Below are positions 52,403 through 61,319 of a stretch of DNA of 64,000 bases, piece by piece. The notes under the pieces are model-generated. The model did not search any database. It saw only the letters and a program-made list of their open reading frames with translations, and was not told the DNA's origin. The stretch's first letter is position 1. The number at the start of each line of letters is the position of its first letter. Origin of the DNA: CAZJBS01 sp964544475 (GTDB lineage Bacteria > CLD3 > SB21); NCBI GenBank assembly GCA_964544475.1, contig CAZJBS010000015.1, forward strand, positions 13,128 to 77,127, in the 5' to 3' direction. The position numbers were made by a program, and so were the translations under genes.

Positions 52403-54256
52403 ATGGCTTTTGAACCGGCCGTGAAACTGCAAGAAGTGACGATCCGTCTCGCCGGTGATTCGGGAGATGGGATGCAATTGGTTGGCACGGAGTTGACAAA
52501 CGTGTCTGCGCTGTTTGGCAATGACGTTGGCACGCTGCCGGATTATCCGGCTGAAATCCGCGCACCTGCCGGCACGGTCGCCGGGGTCAGCGGATTCCAA
52601 CTGCACATTGGCAGCTATGATGTGCATACGCCCGGCGATGAACTTGACGTCCTGATTGCGATGAATCCCGCGGCGCTCAAATCGAATATCAAGGCCCTCA
52701 AGCCAAACGGCATCGTGATCGTGAGTGAGGACGCCTTTGATGAAAAAGGGCTCAAGCTGGCCGGCTATACGACAAACCCGTTGACAGACGGGACTCTGGA
52801 TAAATTCCAGTCCTTCAAGGTGCCGATGTCCACGCTAACCAGGACGGCGTTAAAGGACCTTGGGTTGGATTTCAAGAGCATGGATCGCTGCAAGAATTTT
52901 TTTGCGCTCGGCATGACGTGCTGGCTTTTCACCAGACCCATGGACAATACGATCAAATTTCTCCGGGAAAAATTTGCCAAGAAGCCTCAATTGGCCGAAG
53001 CCAACATCCTGGCGCTGCGGGCGGGTTACGCGTATTGCGAGGCTACGGAGTCGTTTGCAAATTCCTATGAAATCGCCCCCGCCAAACTCAGCCCTGGCAA
53101 GTACCGGAACATCGGCGGCAACGAGGCTCTGGCATTGGGTTTCATTGCCGCGGCCAAGAAATCCGGTCTGGAGCTTTTTCTTGGATCTTACCCGATCACG
53201 CCGGCCAGTGATATTCTACATGCCCTTGCCGCTTACAAGAATTTCGGCGTTAAGACGTTCCAGGCCGAAGACGAGATTGCCGCCATCTGTGCCGCCATCG
53301 GCGCGTCCTTTGCCGGTGATCTCGGTCTGACAACGACGTCGGGCCCCGGCATGTGCCTGAAGAGCGAGGCCATGAACCTGGCGATCATGACGGAATTGCC
53401 GCTCGTCATCGTGGACGTTCAGCGTGCGGGTCCCAGCACGGGTCTGCCGACCAAAACGGAACAATCGGATCTTTTGCAGGCGATGTACGGCCGCAACGGC
53501 GAATCTCCGATTGCGGTGATTGCCGCGTCACGACCGGGCGATTGTTTTGAATGCGCCTATGAAGCGGCCATGATCGCCGTGCGATATATGACGCCCGTGA
53601 TTCTCTTGTCGGACGGCTATATCGGCAACGGGGCCGAACCCTGGCTTATTCCGGACATTGATCGTCTGCCGGCTTTTCCATCGGACCGGCACGACCATGC
53701 TGCGGAATTTCATCCGTACCAGCGTGACGAAAAAACACTGGCGCGACCCTGGGTTGTGCCGGGCATTCCCGGCAAGGAACACCGGATCGGCGGTCTCGAA
53801 AAGAAAAATGTCCATGGCACCGTCAATTACGAAGCGGAGAATCACGAACTCATGTGTCGCCTGCGGGCCGAAAAGGTGAGACGCATCGTGCAGGACATTC
53901 CGCCGACGACGATTCATGGGGCGCCGGGCGGGGATGTCCTGGTGATCGGCTGGGGTGGCACGTATGGCGCCATACGGACGGCCGTCGAGCATTGCCAGGA
54001 AAAGGGCATGAGTGTTTCGCGTATTCATCTCCGGTGGATCAACCCGCTGCCGTCGGATTTGGGGGACATCATGAAGCGCTTCAAACACATTCTGGTACCG
54101 GAGATCAATCTGGGCCAATTGTCCAAGATCATTCGGTCGGAATATGTCGTGGACACGATCAGTTACAATCGTATCGCAGGTCTGCCGTTCTCCGTTCGCG
54201 AGTTGGAGACGAAGATCGGCGAAATCGCAGGAGGACAGTATGAGCGTCGCAATTGA
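52403..54256 (+). CDS. korA: 2-oxoacid:acceptor oxidoreductase, alpha subunit (KorA type)
   Basis: This 617-aa protein is a fused gamma-alpha subunit of the 2-oxoglutarate:ferredoxin oxidoreductase family. It has a gamma-type N-terminal domain (VTIRLAGDSGDGMQLVGTEL, YPAEIRAPAGTVAGVSGFQ) and an alpha domain beginning near residue 230 (GGNEALALGFIAAAKKSG, LGSYPITPASDILHALA, FQAEDEIAAICAAIGASFAG, TTTSGPGMCLKSEAMNLAIM, VDVQRAGPSTGLPTKTEQSD). With KorB it makes acyl-CoA plus reduced ferredoxin from 2-oxoglutarate or a similar keto acid, reversibly. AAAGGG precedes the ATG. It overlaps korB by 17 nt. Confidence 0.93.
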   Translation: MAFEPAVKLQEVTIRLAGDSGDGMQLVGTELTNVSALFGNDVGTLPDYPAEIRAPAGTVAGVSGFQLHIGSYDVHTPGDELDVLIAMNPAALKSNIKALKPNGIVIVSEDAFDEKGLKLAGYTTNPLTDGTLDKFQSFKVPMSTLTRTALKDLGLDFKSMDRCKNFFALGMTCWLFTRPMDNTIKFLREKFAKKPQLAEANILALRAGYAYCEATESFANSYEIAPAKLSPGKYRNIGGNEALALGFIAAAKKSGLELFLGSYPITPASDILHALAAYKNFGVKTFQAEDEIAAICAAIGASFAGDLGLTTTSGPGMCLKSEAMNLAIMTELPLVIVDVQRAGPSTGLPTKTEQSDLLQAMYGRNGESPIAVIAASRPGDCFECAYEAAMIAVRYMTPVILLSDGYIGNGAEPWLIPDIDRLPAFPSDRHDHAAEFHPYQRDEKTLARPWVVPGIPGKEHRIGGLEKKNVHGTVNYEAENHELMCRLRAEKVRRIVQDIPPTTIHGAPGGDVLVIGWGGTYGAIRTAVEHCQEKGMSVSRIHLRWINPLPSDLGDIMKRFKHILVPEINLGQLSKIIRSEYVVDTISYNRIAGLPFSVRELETKIGEIAGGQYERRN

Positions 54257-55265
54257 AGATATAAAAAAACTCACGAAGCAGGATTTTGAATCGGATCAGG
54301 AAGTGCGATGGTGTCCCGGGTGCGGAGATTATGCCATTCTGGCCCAGGTTCAGCGCACGCTGCCGGAATTCGGAATCGACAAAGAAAAATATGTGTTTGT
54401 GTCGGGCATCGGTTGTTCAAGCCGGTTCCCATACTACATGAATACGTACGGGTTTCACACGATCCACGGACGCGCACCGGCGGTGGCCACGGGGATCAAA
54501 GTGGCCAATCCCGATTTGCAGGTGTGGCTGGTCACGGGGGATGGGGATGCCTTAAGCATCGGCGGCAATCATTTTATTCATGTGATTCGCCGCAACATCG
54601 ACTTGAAAATTTTGCTATTCAACAACCGTATCTATGGTTTGACCAAGGGCCAGTATTCGCCGACATCCGAAACGGGCAAAGTTACAAAGTCGACGCCATT
54701 CGGATCTTTGGATCATCCGTTCAACCCGATGGCGGTGGCATTGGGGGCCGGCGCGACTTTTGTCGCGAGGGCGCTGGACCGCGACCCGAAGGGCATGCAG
54801 GAAGTGCTGCGGGCGGCGCATCGGCACCAGGGTACGGCCTTTGTCGAAATCTACCAAAATTGTGTGATTTTCAATGACGGCGCTTTCTCACAGGTTACGG
54901 AGAAAGACACGAAAACGGAGACGACCGTCCTCCTCGAACATGGCAAACCGTTGATTTTTGGCAAGAATCGTGACAAAGGCATCCGATTGGATGGATTCAA
55001 GCCGGTCGTAGTTCCGGTGGTTGATGGCAAGACCAGTCACCTGTTGGTTCATGATGCCCATGCCAATGACCCGACTCTGGCTTTCATATATAGCCAGATG
55101 GCGGAAGAGCCGGGTCTGCCGACGCCCATTGGTGTGTTCCGCTCCGTATTGCGGTCAACCTATGATCAGGATACCAAAGCCCAGATTGAGTTCAGCCAGA
55201 AGAAAATGGGTCATGGCAATCTCCAGGACATGCTTCACAAAGGCGACACCTGGGTCATATCCTGA
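54240..55265 (+). CDS. korB: 2-oxoacid:acceptor oxidoreductase, beta subunit (KorB type)
   Basis: This 341-aa TPP-binding subunit begins at ATG 54240 with GCAGGAGGA upstream, inside the end of korA. It shows WCPGCGDYAILAQVQRTLPE, the cluster Cys in SGIGCSSRFPYYMNTYG, TPP motif 'VTGDGDALSIGGNHFIHVIRRN', FNNRIYGLTKGQYSPTSE and EIYQNCVIFNDGAF. These cysteines (C-x2-C plus two more) hold the 4Fe-4S cluster of the two-subunit enzyme. Electrons go to ferredoxin, linking to Rnf at the end of the window. Confidence 0.94.
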   Translation: MSVAIEDIKKLTKQDFESDQEVRWCPGCGDYAILAQVQRTLPEFGIDKEKYVFVSGIGCSSRFPYYMNTYGFHTIHGRAPAVATGIKVANPDLQVWLVTGDGDALSIGGNHFIHVIRRNIDLKILLFNNRIYGLTKGQYSPTSETGKVTKSTPFGSLDHPFNPMAVALGAGATFVARALDRDPKGMQEVLRAAHRHQGTAFVEIYQNCVIFNDGAFSQVTEKDTKTETTVLLEHGKPLIFGKNRDKGIRLDGFKPVVVPVVDGKTSHLLVHDAHANDPTLAFIYSQMAEEPGLPTPIGVFRSVLRSTYDQDTKAQIEFSQKKMGHGNLQDMLHKGDTWVIS

Positions 55266-55371
55266 ATCCAGCACCGAGATCAAACGGGGTTTGCTGCTGA
55301 ACCCCTTGATGAGATACACACACATCATCGCGCGGCGCCGATCACGACGCGCTAACAAATGGGAGGGCTTT

Positions 55372-56331
55372 ATGAAGCTTTCAAGATATTTGGCGGGGCT
55401 CATACTGCTGACGTTGGGCCTGCAATCCTGCGGCGGCAACCCCGAATGGATGGTCTTTGCTGAGAAGATCTCCGTGACGGCATTGGCCGATGAAGGCGAC
55501 GCCATCTGGGTCGGCACAAAGGGCGGCCTGATCAGAATCGACAAGCAAACGGAAAAGAAAACGACCTTCACCGTTTCAAATTCGGGGCTGGTCGAAAACG
55601 CCATTGCGTGTCTGGCCGTCGACAAGAATGGCGTCAAGTGGATCGGGACAGGCCTGGGCCTGAACACATTTGACGGATCCAATTGGGATGGCTATGACAT
55701 TGAGAATTCCGGCATACCCAGCAAGGTGGTCGTTGATATTTTCATTGAGCGCAACCAGGTCAAGTGGATCAGCACACCGTCGGGTTTTGCCAGATTCGAT
55801 GGAACGACCTGGGCTGTTTTTCGCCAGGATAATTCCGGGCTCCACGACGATCAGGTCAACGTGGTCGTGCCGGATGCGGCGGGCGTGAAGTGGATCGGAA
55901 CAGGCCAGCTGGGCCTCATGACGTTTGATGACACGAAATGGACATACTATGACAGCACGAATTCATCCGTGCCGGGTACCAATGTCAAATCGATTGCCAT
56001 CGAGAAGAACGGGACCAAGTGGATTGCCACCACCATGGGTCTGACCAAATTCGACGGCGCCAAATGGACGACTTACACCAACTCCAACTCGGGCCTGCCG
56101 AACAACCTGGTTCGCGTCATCGTTATCGATGATATGAATGTCAAATGGATCGGCACCAACCGTGGGTTGTGCAGTTTTGACGGCACGACGTGGACCGCGT
56201 ATCATATGGGTAATTCCAAACTGCCCAACAACTCGATCACGGCCATCGTTATTGACGCCAAAGGCAACAAATGGATCGGCACGCAGGCGGGTTTGGTGGC
56301 GTACAACGCCGGCGGCGTTATTCTGGAGTAG
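55372..56331 (+). CDS. Lipoprotein beta-propeller of two-component-regulator-propeller type
   Basis: From ATG 55372 (GGGAGGG upstream) this is a 319-aa lipoprotein (MKLSRYLAGLILLTLGLQSC). It is made of about six repeats of the 'VKWIGT..GL..FDG..W..Y...NS.lP...V' type, the same motif as the sensor propeller of the 10026 kinase, but no kinase domain is attached. It should sit at a membrane surface outside the cytoplasm. It lies upstream of a TPR protein and a receiver-kinase in the same direction and may be a ligand-binding partner; inference only. Confidence 0.85.
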   Translation: MKLSRYLAGLILLTLGLQSCGGNPEWMVFAEKISVTALADEGDAIWVGTKGGLIRIDKQTEKKTTFTVSNSGLVENAIACLAVDKNGVKWIGTGLGLNTFDGSNWDGYDIENSGIPSKVVVDIFIERNQVKWISTPSGFARFDGTTWAVFRQDNSGLHDDQVNVVVPDAAGVKWIGTGQLGLMTFDDTKWTYYDSTNSSVPGTNVKSIAIEKNGTKWIATTMGLTKFDGAKWTTYTNSNSGLPNNLVRVIVIDDMNVKWIGTNRGLCSFDGTTWTAYHMGNSKLPNNSITAIVIDAKGNKWIGTQAGLVAYNAGGVILE

Positions 56332-56344
56332 GATACTATCCGGC

Positions 56345-56860
56345 ATGTTCGAAGAAACGTTCAGAAAAAACGACGATGTGACGCTCAGTGAGGCGGAGTA
56401 TTTTTTTCACCACGCGTACGAATTACAAATGCAGGGCGCCACGGACGACGCCATAGTGAACTACCGGAAATCGTTGGACGTCCATCCGACCGCCGAAGCC
56501 TACACCTTCCTGGGCTGGGCGTTGAGTGAAAAGGGCATGTACGAGGATGCCATCCAGGCCTGTCACGAGGCGATCAATATCGATCCGGCTTTTGGCAATC
56601 CTTACAACGACATCGGGGCGTACCTGATTTCGCAGAAACTCTATGATGAGGCCGTGCCATGGCTGGAGAAGGCTCTTCAAGCCAAACGGTACGATTCGCG
56701 CCATTACCCTCACTACAATCTTGGAAGGGTGCATGAAGTCAAAGGTCGCTGGGTCGAGGCGCTGAAGTCGTATCGCCAGGCCCTGGAGTTGTCGCCGCAG
56801 TATGAACTGGGCCGCCAGGCGGTGGCCAGGATGCAGACTTTGTGGAGTCGAAGAAACTGA
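56345..56860 (+). CDS. TPR-repeat protein
   Basis: This 171-aa protein has three to four tetratricopeptide repeats: 'AEYFFHHAYELQMQGATDDAIVNYRKSLDVHP', 'EAYTFLGWALSEKGMYEDAI', 'GNPYNDIGAYLISQKLYDEAV' and 'PHYNLGRVHEVKGRWVEAL', with the usual W-G-Y-A-F-A-P pattern. TPRs mediate protein binding. It has no signal peptide, so it acts in the cytoplasm. It starts 14 nt after the propeller lipoprotein and is followed 68 nt later by the receiver-kinase. Confidence 0.88.
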   Translation: MFEETFRKNDDVTLSEAEYFFHHAYELQMQGATDDAIVNYRKSLDVHPTAEAYTFLGWALSEKGMYEDAIQACHEAINIDPAFGNPYNDIGAYLISQKLYDEAVPWLEKALQAKRYDSRHYPHYNLGRVHEVKGRWVEALKSYRQALELSPQYELGRQAVARMQTLWSRRN

Positions 56861-56927
56861 TGATTTCAATTCATGTCGCGGGAGGCGATGCCGTCATGGT
56901 GTTTGCCCGATCGGGCGGGAGCCTTCT

Positions 56928-58031
56928 GTGAAAGAAACGGCCGGCAAGAAAATCATGGTCGTCGACGACAGTGAACTCAACCAGATGATGATGGAGAGTT
57001 TTCTGGAGCCCATGGGTCATAACGTGATTCTTGCCGGCGATGGTCGTGAAGCGCTGGAAAAAATCGCCGCGGAAGATCCCGACCTGATCTTGCTGGACGT
57101 GATGATGCCCGAGATGGACGGTTTTGAGGTCTGCCGCCGTCTGAAACAAAACGAGCGCACCCGCCACACGCCGGTGATCATGATCACCGCGCTCGACAAA
57201 GTCGAAGACAACGTGCGGGGGATCGAATCCGGTGCGGACGATTTTCTGACCAGGCCGTTTGACGCCGTGATTCTTGCGGCCCGGATGAAGGCGCTGTTGC
57301 AATCCAAGGCGTTGTTTGATGAAATCAAGAAATTGGAGCAACTCAAAGAAGACCTGACGCGCATGATCGTCCACGATCTGCGCACGCCGTTATCTTCCAT
57401 CAAAATGTCAATGGAAATGCTGAATGCCAGCGTGACACCCGGGGATAGCAAATCGCGGGATCTCATCGGGATGGCGGCGGCGGATGTCGAAGAGGCTCTG
57501 ATGCTGATCAACAACCTGCTGGACATCGGGAAACTCGAAGCCAACAAGATGGTGTTGCAGAAGGAAGATACGTCGCTCCACGACCTCATCCAGGATGCCG
57601 TCAACAAAGTGAAGCCGTTGCTGATGCATTCTGAACTCCACATTGACATCCGGCCCAGGTCGGACGGCATATATGGTGAAGTGGACCGCGTTCTGACGGG
57701 CCGCGTCCTGACCAATCTTTTGAGCAATGCGATCAAGTTTGCCGACGCGAAATCGACCATTCTTGTCGAGCTCGATCAGAAGGAGGATGGCAGTCTCCTG
57801 ATTGGCATTGCCAATCAGGGCGTGAGCATTCCGCCGGACAGCCAGGAAGTTATTTTTGAAAAATTCGGCCAGGCGGCTGTGACGCAATCCAAAGCGAAGG
57901 CGGGAACGGGTCTCGGACTTACGTTCTGCAAACTCGTCGTGGAGGCGCACCTGGGCCGCATATGGGTCGAGTCCCCGCCCAAGCAATTCCCAAACGGCGC
58001 CGCTTTCTACATTCACTTTCCCCTGCGGTGA
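56928..58031 (+). CDS. Cytoplasmic receiver-histidine kinase (REC-HisKA-HATPase)
   Basis: From GTG 56928 (GGGAG upstream) this is a 367-aa protein. The receiver over residues 8-125 has VVDDS, D57 in LILLDVMMPEMDGF and Thr in MITALD, but Arg replaces the conserved Lys (FLTRPFD). The HisKA domain has H149 in MIVHDLRTPLSS and the HATPase has NLLSNAIKFADAKS, GTGLGLTFCKLVVEA and an intact N-G-type ATP site. There is no TM or sensor domain: the receiver itself is the input, so it sits in a phosphorelay below another kinase. Possible source: the propeller lipoprotein pathway upstream. Confidence 0.88.
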   Translation: MKETAGKKIMVVDDSELNQMMMESFLEPMGHNVILAGDGREALEKIAAEDPDLILLDVMMPEMDGFEVCRRLKQNERTRHTPVIMITALDKVEDNVRGIESGADDFLTRPFDAVILAARMKALLQSKALFDEIKKLEQLKEDLTRMIVHDLRTPLSSIKMSMEMLNASVTPGDSKSRDLIGMAAADVEEALMLINNLLDIGKLEANKMVLQKEDTSLHDLIQDAVNKVKPLLMHSELHIDIRPRSDGIYGEVDRVLTGRVLTNLLSNAIKFADAKSTILVELDQKEDGSLLIGIANQGVSIPPDSQEVIFEKFGQAAVTQSKAKAGTGLGLTFCKLVVEAHLGRIWVESPPKQFPNGAAFYIHFPLR

Positions 58032-58039
58032 TCCGTCGT

Positions 58040-58408
58040 ATGGAATCCGGTGAATCCCTGCCGAAGCATTCCATCATCCGCCACAAGTCCGATTTTGACC
58101 GGTTGTTTGGCAACGGGCGAATCCGGCAGGGCACGTACATCTATGCTCATTTTACAACTCTGACCGATGCCAGTTCGCCGGCGCTGTTCAAGATTGGCCT
58201 GGTGTGTGGAAAGCGCATCGGCGTGGCGGCCGTTCGCAACCGGTACAAACGCCGAATGAGGGAAATCGTCCGACGGAACAAGACGGCCTGTGCGGGTTTC
58301 GAGGTGATGATCGTCGCCAAGCCGGCCATTCTCCAATCGACGTACGAGGATCTGCGTCTCGATATTCTGGATGTACTTCAACGTATCCGCGGGAAGGGTA
58401 AGACTTGA
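58040..58408 (+). CDS. rnpA: Ribonuclease P protein component
   Basis: RnpA binds RNase P RNA to mature tRNA 5' ends. The 122-aa protein has SIIRHKSDFDRLFGNGRIRQ, 'KIGLVCGKRIGVAAVRNRYKRRMREIVRRN' (the RNR motif) and 'FEVMIVAKPAI', fitting the family well. It starts at ATG 58040, or possibly GTG 58028 overlapping the kinase stop. In most bacteria rnpA follows rpmH near dnaA; here no rpmH or yidC is near. The next gene (rsmI) overlaps its stop by 4 nt. Confidence 0.93.
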   Translation: MESGESLPKHSIIRHKSDFDRLFGNGRIRQGTYIYAHFTTLTDASSPALFKIGLVCGKRIGVAAVRNRYKRRMREIVRRNKTACAGFEVMIVAKPAILQSTYEDLRLDILDVLQRIRGKGKT

Positions 58409-59115
58409 GAGGTACGTTGTACATCGTCGCGACTCCGATCGGCAACCTGGAAGACATCACGTTGCGGGCCCTGCGTATTCTGAAGGAAGTCCACGTGATC
58501 GCCTGTGAGGACACTCGCCGAACGCGAATTCTCCTCGATCATTATGGCATAGAAAAGGCCCTCATCAGTTTTTTTGAGCACAACGAAGTGCGGAGGATTT
58601 CCGATCTACTGGGACGCCTGGAGCATGGCGATTCGGTTGCGGTCGTATCCGACGCCGGCACGCCAACGATTTCCGATCCCGCTTTCAAACTGGTGAGGGA
58701 GGCGGCAGAGAAGGGATTTACGGTGGTCACGGTGCCGGGTGTCAGTGCGGCGATTGCGGCCCTGGCCGTGTCCGGCCTTCCGACGGATGCTTTCGTCTTT
58801 GAAGGATTCCTGCCGCAAAAAAAAGGCCGGCAGACGGCCTGGAAAAGGCTGGCTCTCGAAGACCGTACCATTATCCTGTACGAATCGCCGCACCGGATTG
58901 AGAAGACGCTGGCGGAAATTGCCGCCGCGCTGGGAGACCGTCCGGTCGTCGTCGCCAGAGAATTGACGAAAAAATTTGAGGAAGTGCTCCGCGGTTCCGC
59001 CACGGCGATGATGAGCCATTTCAAGACGCACGCTCCCAGGGGGGAGTTTGTCATTCTGGTTGCCGGCAAACGCTATGCGGACAAGCTTCTGCGGCAAACA
59101 CCTCCCGAGGAATGA
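58405..59115 (+). CDS. rsmI: 16S rRNA (cytidine-2'-O-)-methyltransferase RsmI
   Basis: RsmI 2'-O-methylates C1402 of 16S rRNA with SAM. The 236-aa protein shows LYIVATPIGNLEDITLRAL, CEDTRRTRILLDHYGI, VAVVSDAGTPTISDPAFKLV, VTVPGVSAAIAALAVSGLPT, 'FEGFLPQKKGRQ', and 'YESPHRIEKTLAEI'. The start is TTG 58405, overlapping rnpA by 4 nt, with GGGAAGGG upstream. It lacks the C-terminal extension of the longer E. coli enzyme (about 286 aa), but the SAM-binding core is complete. Confidence 0.94.
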   Translation: MRGTLYIVATPIGNLEDITLRALRILKEVHVIACEDTRRTRILLDHYGIEKALISFFEHNEVRRISDLLGRLEHGDSVAVVSDAGTPTISDPAFKLVREAAEKGFTVVTVPGVSAAIAALAVSGLPTDAFVFEGFLPQKKGRQTAWKRLALEDRTIILYESPHRIEKTLAEIAAALGDRPVVVARELTKKFEEVLRGSATAMMSHFKTHAPRGEFVILVAGKRYADKLLRQTPPEE

Positions 59116-59179
59116 TTTGACTATCAGCATCGATTTGTGTACATAACGCCCATAACATAAAACCATAACGAGGTATCGA

Positions 59180-59827
59180 TTGGAGAGACTGCTTTCATTG
59201 CCGGTTTTGGTGTTCGCGGTGGTCATTCATGAATGCGCCCATGGTCTGGTTGCCAAGTGGTGCGGGGATGACACGGCAGAACGGGAAGGCCGCATCACCC
59301 TCAATCCTATTCCGCATGTGGACCTTTGGGGAACGATAGTCATCCCGATCGTCCTCACTTTGACCGCCGGCATGTGGTTTGGATGGGCCAAACCTGTACC
59401 TGTGAATCCCGGCAATTTTCGCAATTATCGACGGGACGATATTTTTGTGTCCATGGCCGGCCCGGCATCCAATCTCATTGTGGCGTTGTCATCGGCATTC
59501 CTGATGGCGGCGGCTTACTTTTTCCTTCAGGGTGACGGCCAGGCATCGATGTGGCAATTCGTTGCGAAGCTGTGCTGGTGGAGCATCGAAATCAACCTTA
59601 TCCTGGCTTTGTTCAACATGCTGCCCGTGCCTCCATTGGATGGCTCGCACCTGGTCGCAAACCTGCTGCCGCCTCACCTGGGCGAACAGTATCGCAGCCT
59701 GGGTTTTGTGGGCATGTTTATTTTGGTGGCCATGATGGCGTCGGGCATTGTGAGCGCGGTCATTGGGCCGGCGTTTGAGTACTTATCTGAACAACTTTAT
59801 TATTTGATACGATTTCTGACATCTTGA
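59180..59827 (+). CDS. Site-2 protease family protein (M50)
   Basis: This 215-aa membrane metalloprotease, starting at TTG 59180, has the zinc motif H17-E-x2-H21 in VVIHECAHGLVA and the third ligand in 'NMLPVPPLDGSHLVANL'. It also has a 'GWAKPVPVNPGNF' element and five to six TM helices, all typical of the short S2P-like group. It cleaves membrane proteins within the bilayer; targets are unknown. It lies before a small membrane protein and the cNMP/DUF4388 protein. Confidence 0.9.
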   Translation: MERLLSLPVLVFAVVIHECAHGLVAKWCGDDTAEREGRITLNPIPHVDLWGTIVIPIVLTLTAGMWFGWAKPVPVNPGNFRNYRRDDIFVSMAGPASNLIVALSSAFLMAAAYFFLQGDGQASMWQFVAKLCWWSIEINLILALFNMLPVPPLDGSHLVANLLPPHLGEQYRSLGFVGMFILVAMMASGIVSAVIGPAFEYLSEQLYYLIRFLTS

Positions 59828-59831
59828 TGCT

Positions 59832-60041
59832 ATGATTTTCAAACAGCCGCGGCATAAGGATTTTGACTACACGCCGCGATATTACCAACCGGAAAAAGAT
59901 CCTGAGGTTCAAAGGCGGGACCGCATTCGATTTCCGCGCGCCCAAAGGCATCAGACCAGCATCTATCGGTATGTCATCGGCGTGGTCCTTTTGCTGCTCC
60001 TTATCTCCTGGGTCTTGAAAAAACTTGAAATCTACTTCTGA
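59832..60041 (+). CDS. Small tail-anchored membrane protein
   Basis: This 69-aa protein has an Arg/Tyr/Pro-rich, positively charged N-terminal part (KDFDYTPRYYQPEKDPEVQR, RDRIRFPRAQRH) and one C-terminal TM helix (YVIGVVLLLLLISWVLKKLE). From memory, small proteins with the 'FxYTPRYYxPEK' opening occur widely in FCB genomes, without a known role. It starts 4 nt after the protease gene, suggesting co-translation. Short length makes chance possible, but the basic-to-TM layout looks real. Confidence 0.75.
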   Translation: MIFKQPRHKDFDYTPRYYQPEKDPEVQRRDRIRFPRAQRHQTSIYRYVIGVVLLLLLISWVLKKLEIYF

Positions 60042-60122
60042 TTTGTCTACTTTTTTCCGTGAAGGGAAAAAGAATGTCTTAAGATTGTCTTATGGTTTTT
60101 TTGCCGGAATCGGAGGATTGGC

Positions 60123-61202
60123 ATGATACAGATTGGTGAAATCCTGAAGGAAGTTCCTTTCTTCAGGAATCTGGGCAGGGACAGCATTGATTTTATCACC
60201 GAACGATTGAAGTTCAAGCAATTCAAGGCCAACAGTACCATCTGTAAGACCGGAGATCCCGGAGATAAGATGTACATCGTGCTCAGCGGCAAAGTGGCCG
60301 TGACGGCCGTCAATGGAGAGGTTCTGGCCCACATTGCAAGCGGCAATTATTTTGGTGAGATGTCGCTGCTGACCGGGGAACCGCGATCGGCGACCATTGT
60401 GACGGCGGAGGATACGGAGACCTTTGTGCTTGAAAAGGAGGATTTCGACGTCATTCTGGAAAAATACCCGGCCATCTCCATTGCGATGAGCAAGATCATG
60501 AGCCAGCGGCTCAGAGATACGAACAAGGTCGTATCGGAAAAAGCCAAGGAAATGCAGAGTTCGGGTGCGCCGGCGGGTCCGTCGGGTAGTCTGCGTGACA
60601 AACACATCACCGAAGTCATTGCTTTTTGCGAAAGCAACTCGTTGACGGGGACGCTGGAAGTGACGCAGGGCGCCGAGAAAGCTGTCGTCACTTTTGAAAA
60701 GGGCGTACTTCAAAATATCAAGCTGCGCAACCTGGGCGATGACGAGGCGCTGGATACGATGATGAGTTGGGAAGAAGGCCAGTTTGTCATCAAGCCGAAA
60801 ATTATTACTTTTGAAGAAGAGAAAGGCGAACAGTCTCAGAAGATCGGCAATGTCCTGGTGATCAATCACAGCATGGTCGTCCGCAAACTCATCGAGCGCA
60901 ACCTGTCGTCGATCGGACATACGGTACGGAGCGCCGGCGACATCACCGAAGGTATCGGCGCCCTAAAAGTCGCCAAGCCGCACGTGATCATTTCAGATTT
61001 CAAATATGAAGAACTAAGCGGATATGAATTCTGCAACCAGATTCGCGAAAACGCCGTCTATCAGGACATCCCGTTCATATTCATTACGGATTCCACCACG
61101 GATGAACATGTGATCAGTCAATTGAAGAGCGTTCCCAATTCCGCGCTGGTGGATTCACAGGATGCCAACCATATGGCGGAGACCGTCGCCAAACTGATCT
61201 GA
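60123..61202 (+). CDS. CNB-DUF4388-receiver-like regulatory protein
   Basis: This 359-aa protein, with GGAGGA before the ATG, has three parts. A cyclic nucleotide-binding domain spans residues 1-130 (PFFRNLGRDSIDFIT, GDPGDKMYIVLSGKVAV, cassette YFGEMSLLTGEPRSATI). A DUF4388-type domain spans 155-235 (ITEVIAFCESNSLTGTLEVT, FEKGVLQNIKLRNLGDDEAL, MMSWEEGQFVIKP). A CheY-like domain spans 240-359 (IIERNLSSIGHTV-type element, VIISDFKYEELSGYEF, FIFITDSTTD). The first acidic pair is replaced (VINHSMV) and the Lys is lost, so the last domain is probably not phosphorylated. A non-DNA-binding signalling scaffold is likely. Confidence 0.85.
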   Translation: MIQIGEILKEVPFFRNLGRDSIDFITERLKFKQFKANSTICKTGDPGDKMYIVLSGKVAVTAVNGEVLAHIASGNYFGEMSLLTGEPRSATIVTAEDTETFVLEKEDFDVILEKYPAISIAMSKIMSQRLRDTNKVVSEKAKEMQSSGAPAGPSGSLRDKHITEVIAFCESNSLTGTLEVTQGAEKAVVTFEKGVLQNIKLRNLGDDEALDTMMSWEEGQFVIKPKIITFEEEKGEQSQKIGNVLVINHSMVVRKLIERNLSSIGHTVRSAGDITEGIGALKVAKPHVIISDFKYEELSGYEFCNQIRENAVYQDIPFIFITDSTTDEHVISQLKSVPNSALVDSQDANHMAETVAKLI

Positions 61203-61225
61203 AAAAAAATCCATGAAGGTGAAAA

Positions 61226-61256
61226 AACAAGGCCTGGGAATTTCCCGGGCTTTTCT
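61226..61256 (+). terminator. Intrinsic terminator after the CNB-DUF4388 gene
   Basis: GCCTGGGA (61232-61239) pairs with TCCCGGGC (61243-61250, one G-U pair) with an ATT loop, followed by TTTTCTATTATT and preceded by an A-tract. Confidence 0.75.
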
Positions 61257-61319
61257 ATTATTGCCGGTTGCCGTCCGAAAATGCCATTCAAACTTCTTGC
61301 TTCTCTGCCTCCGGGAGGC

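Noticed and set aside
55286..55305. GGGGTT/AACCCC hairpin after korB
   Set aside because: Only 6 bp and followed by TTGATGAG, without a T-tract; not convincing as a terminator.
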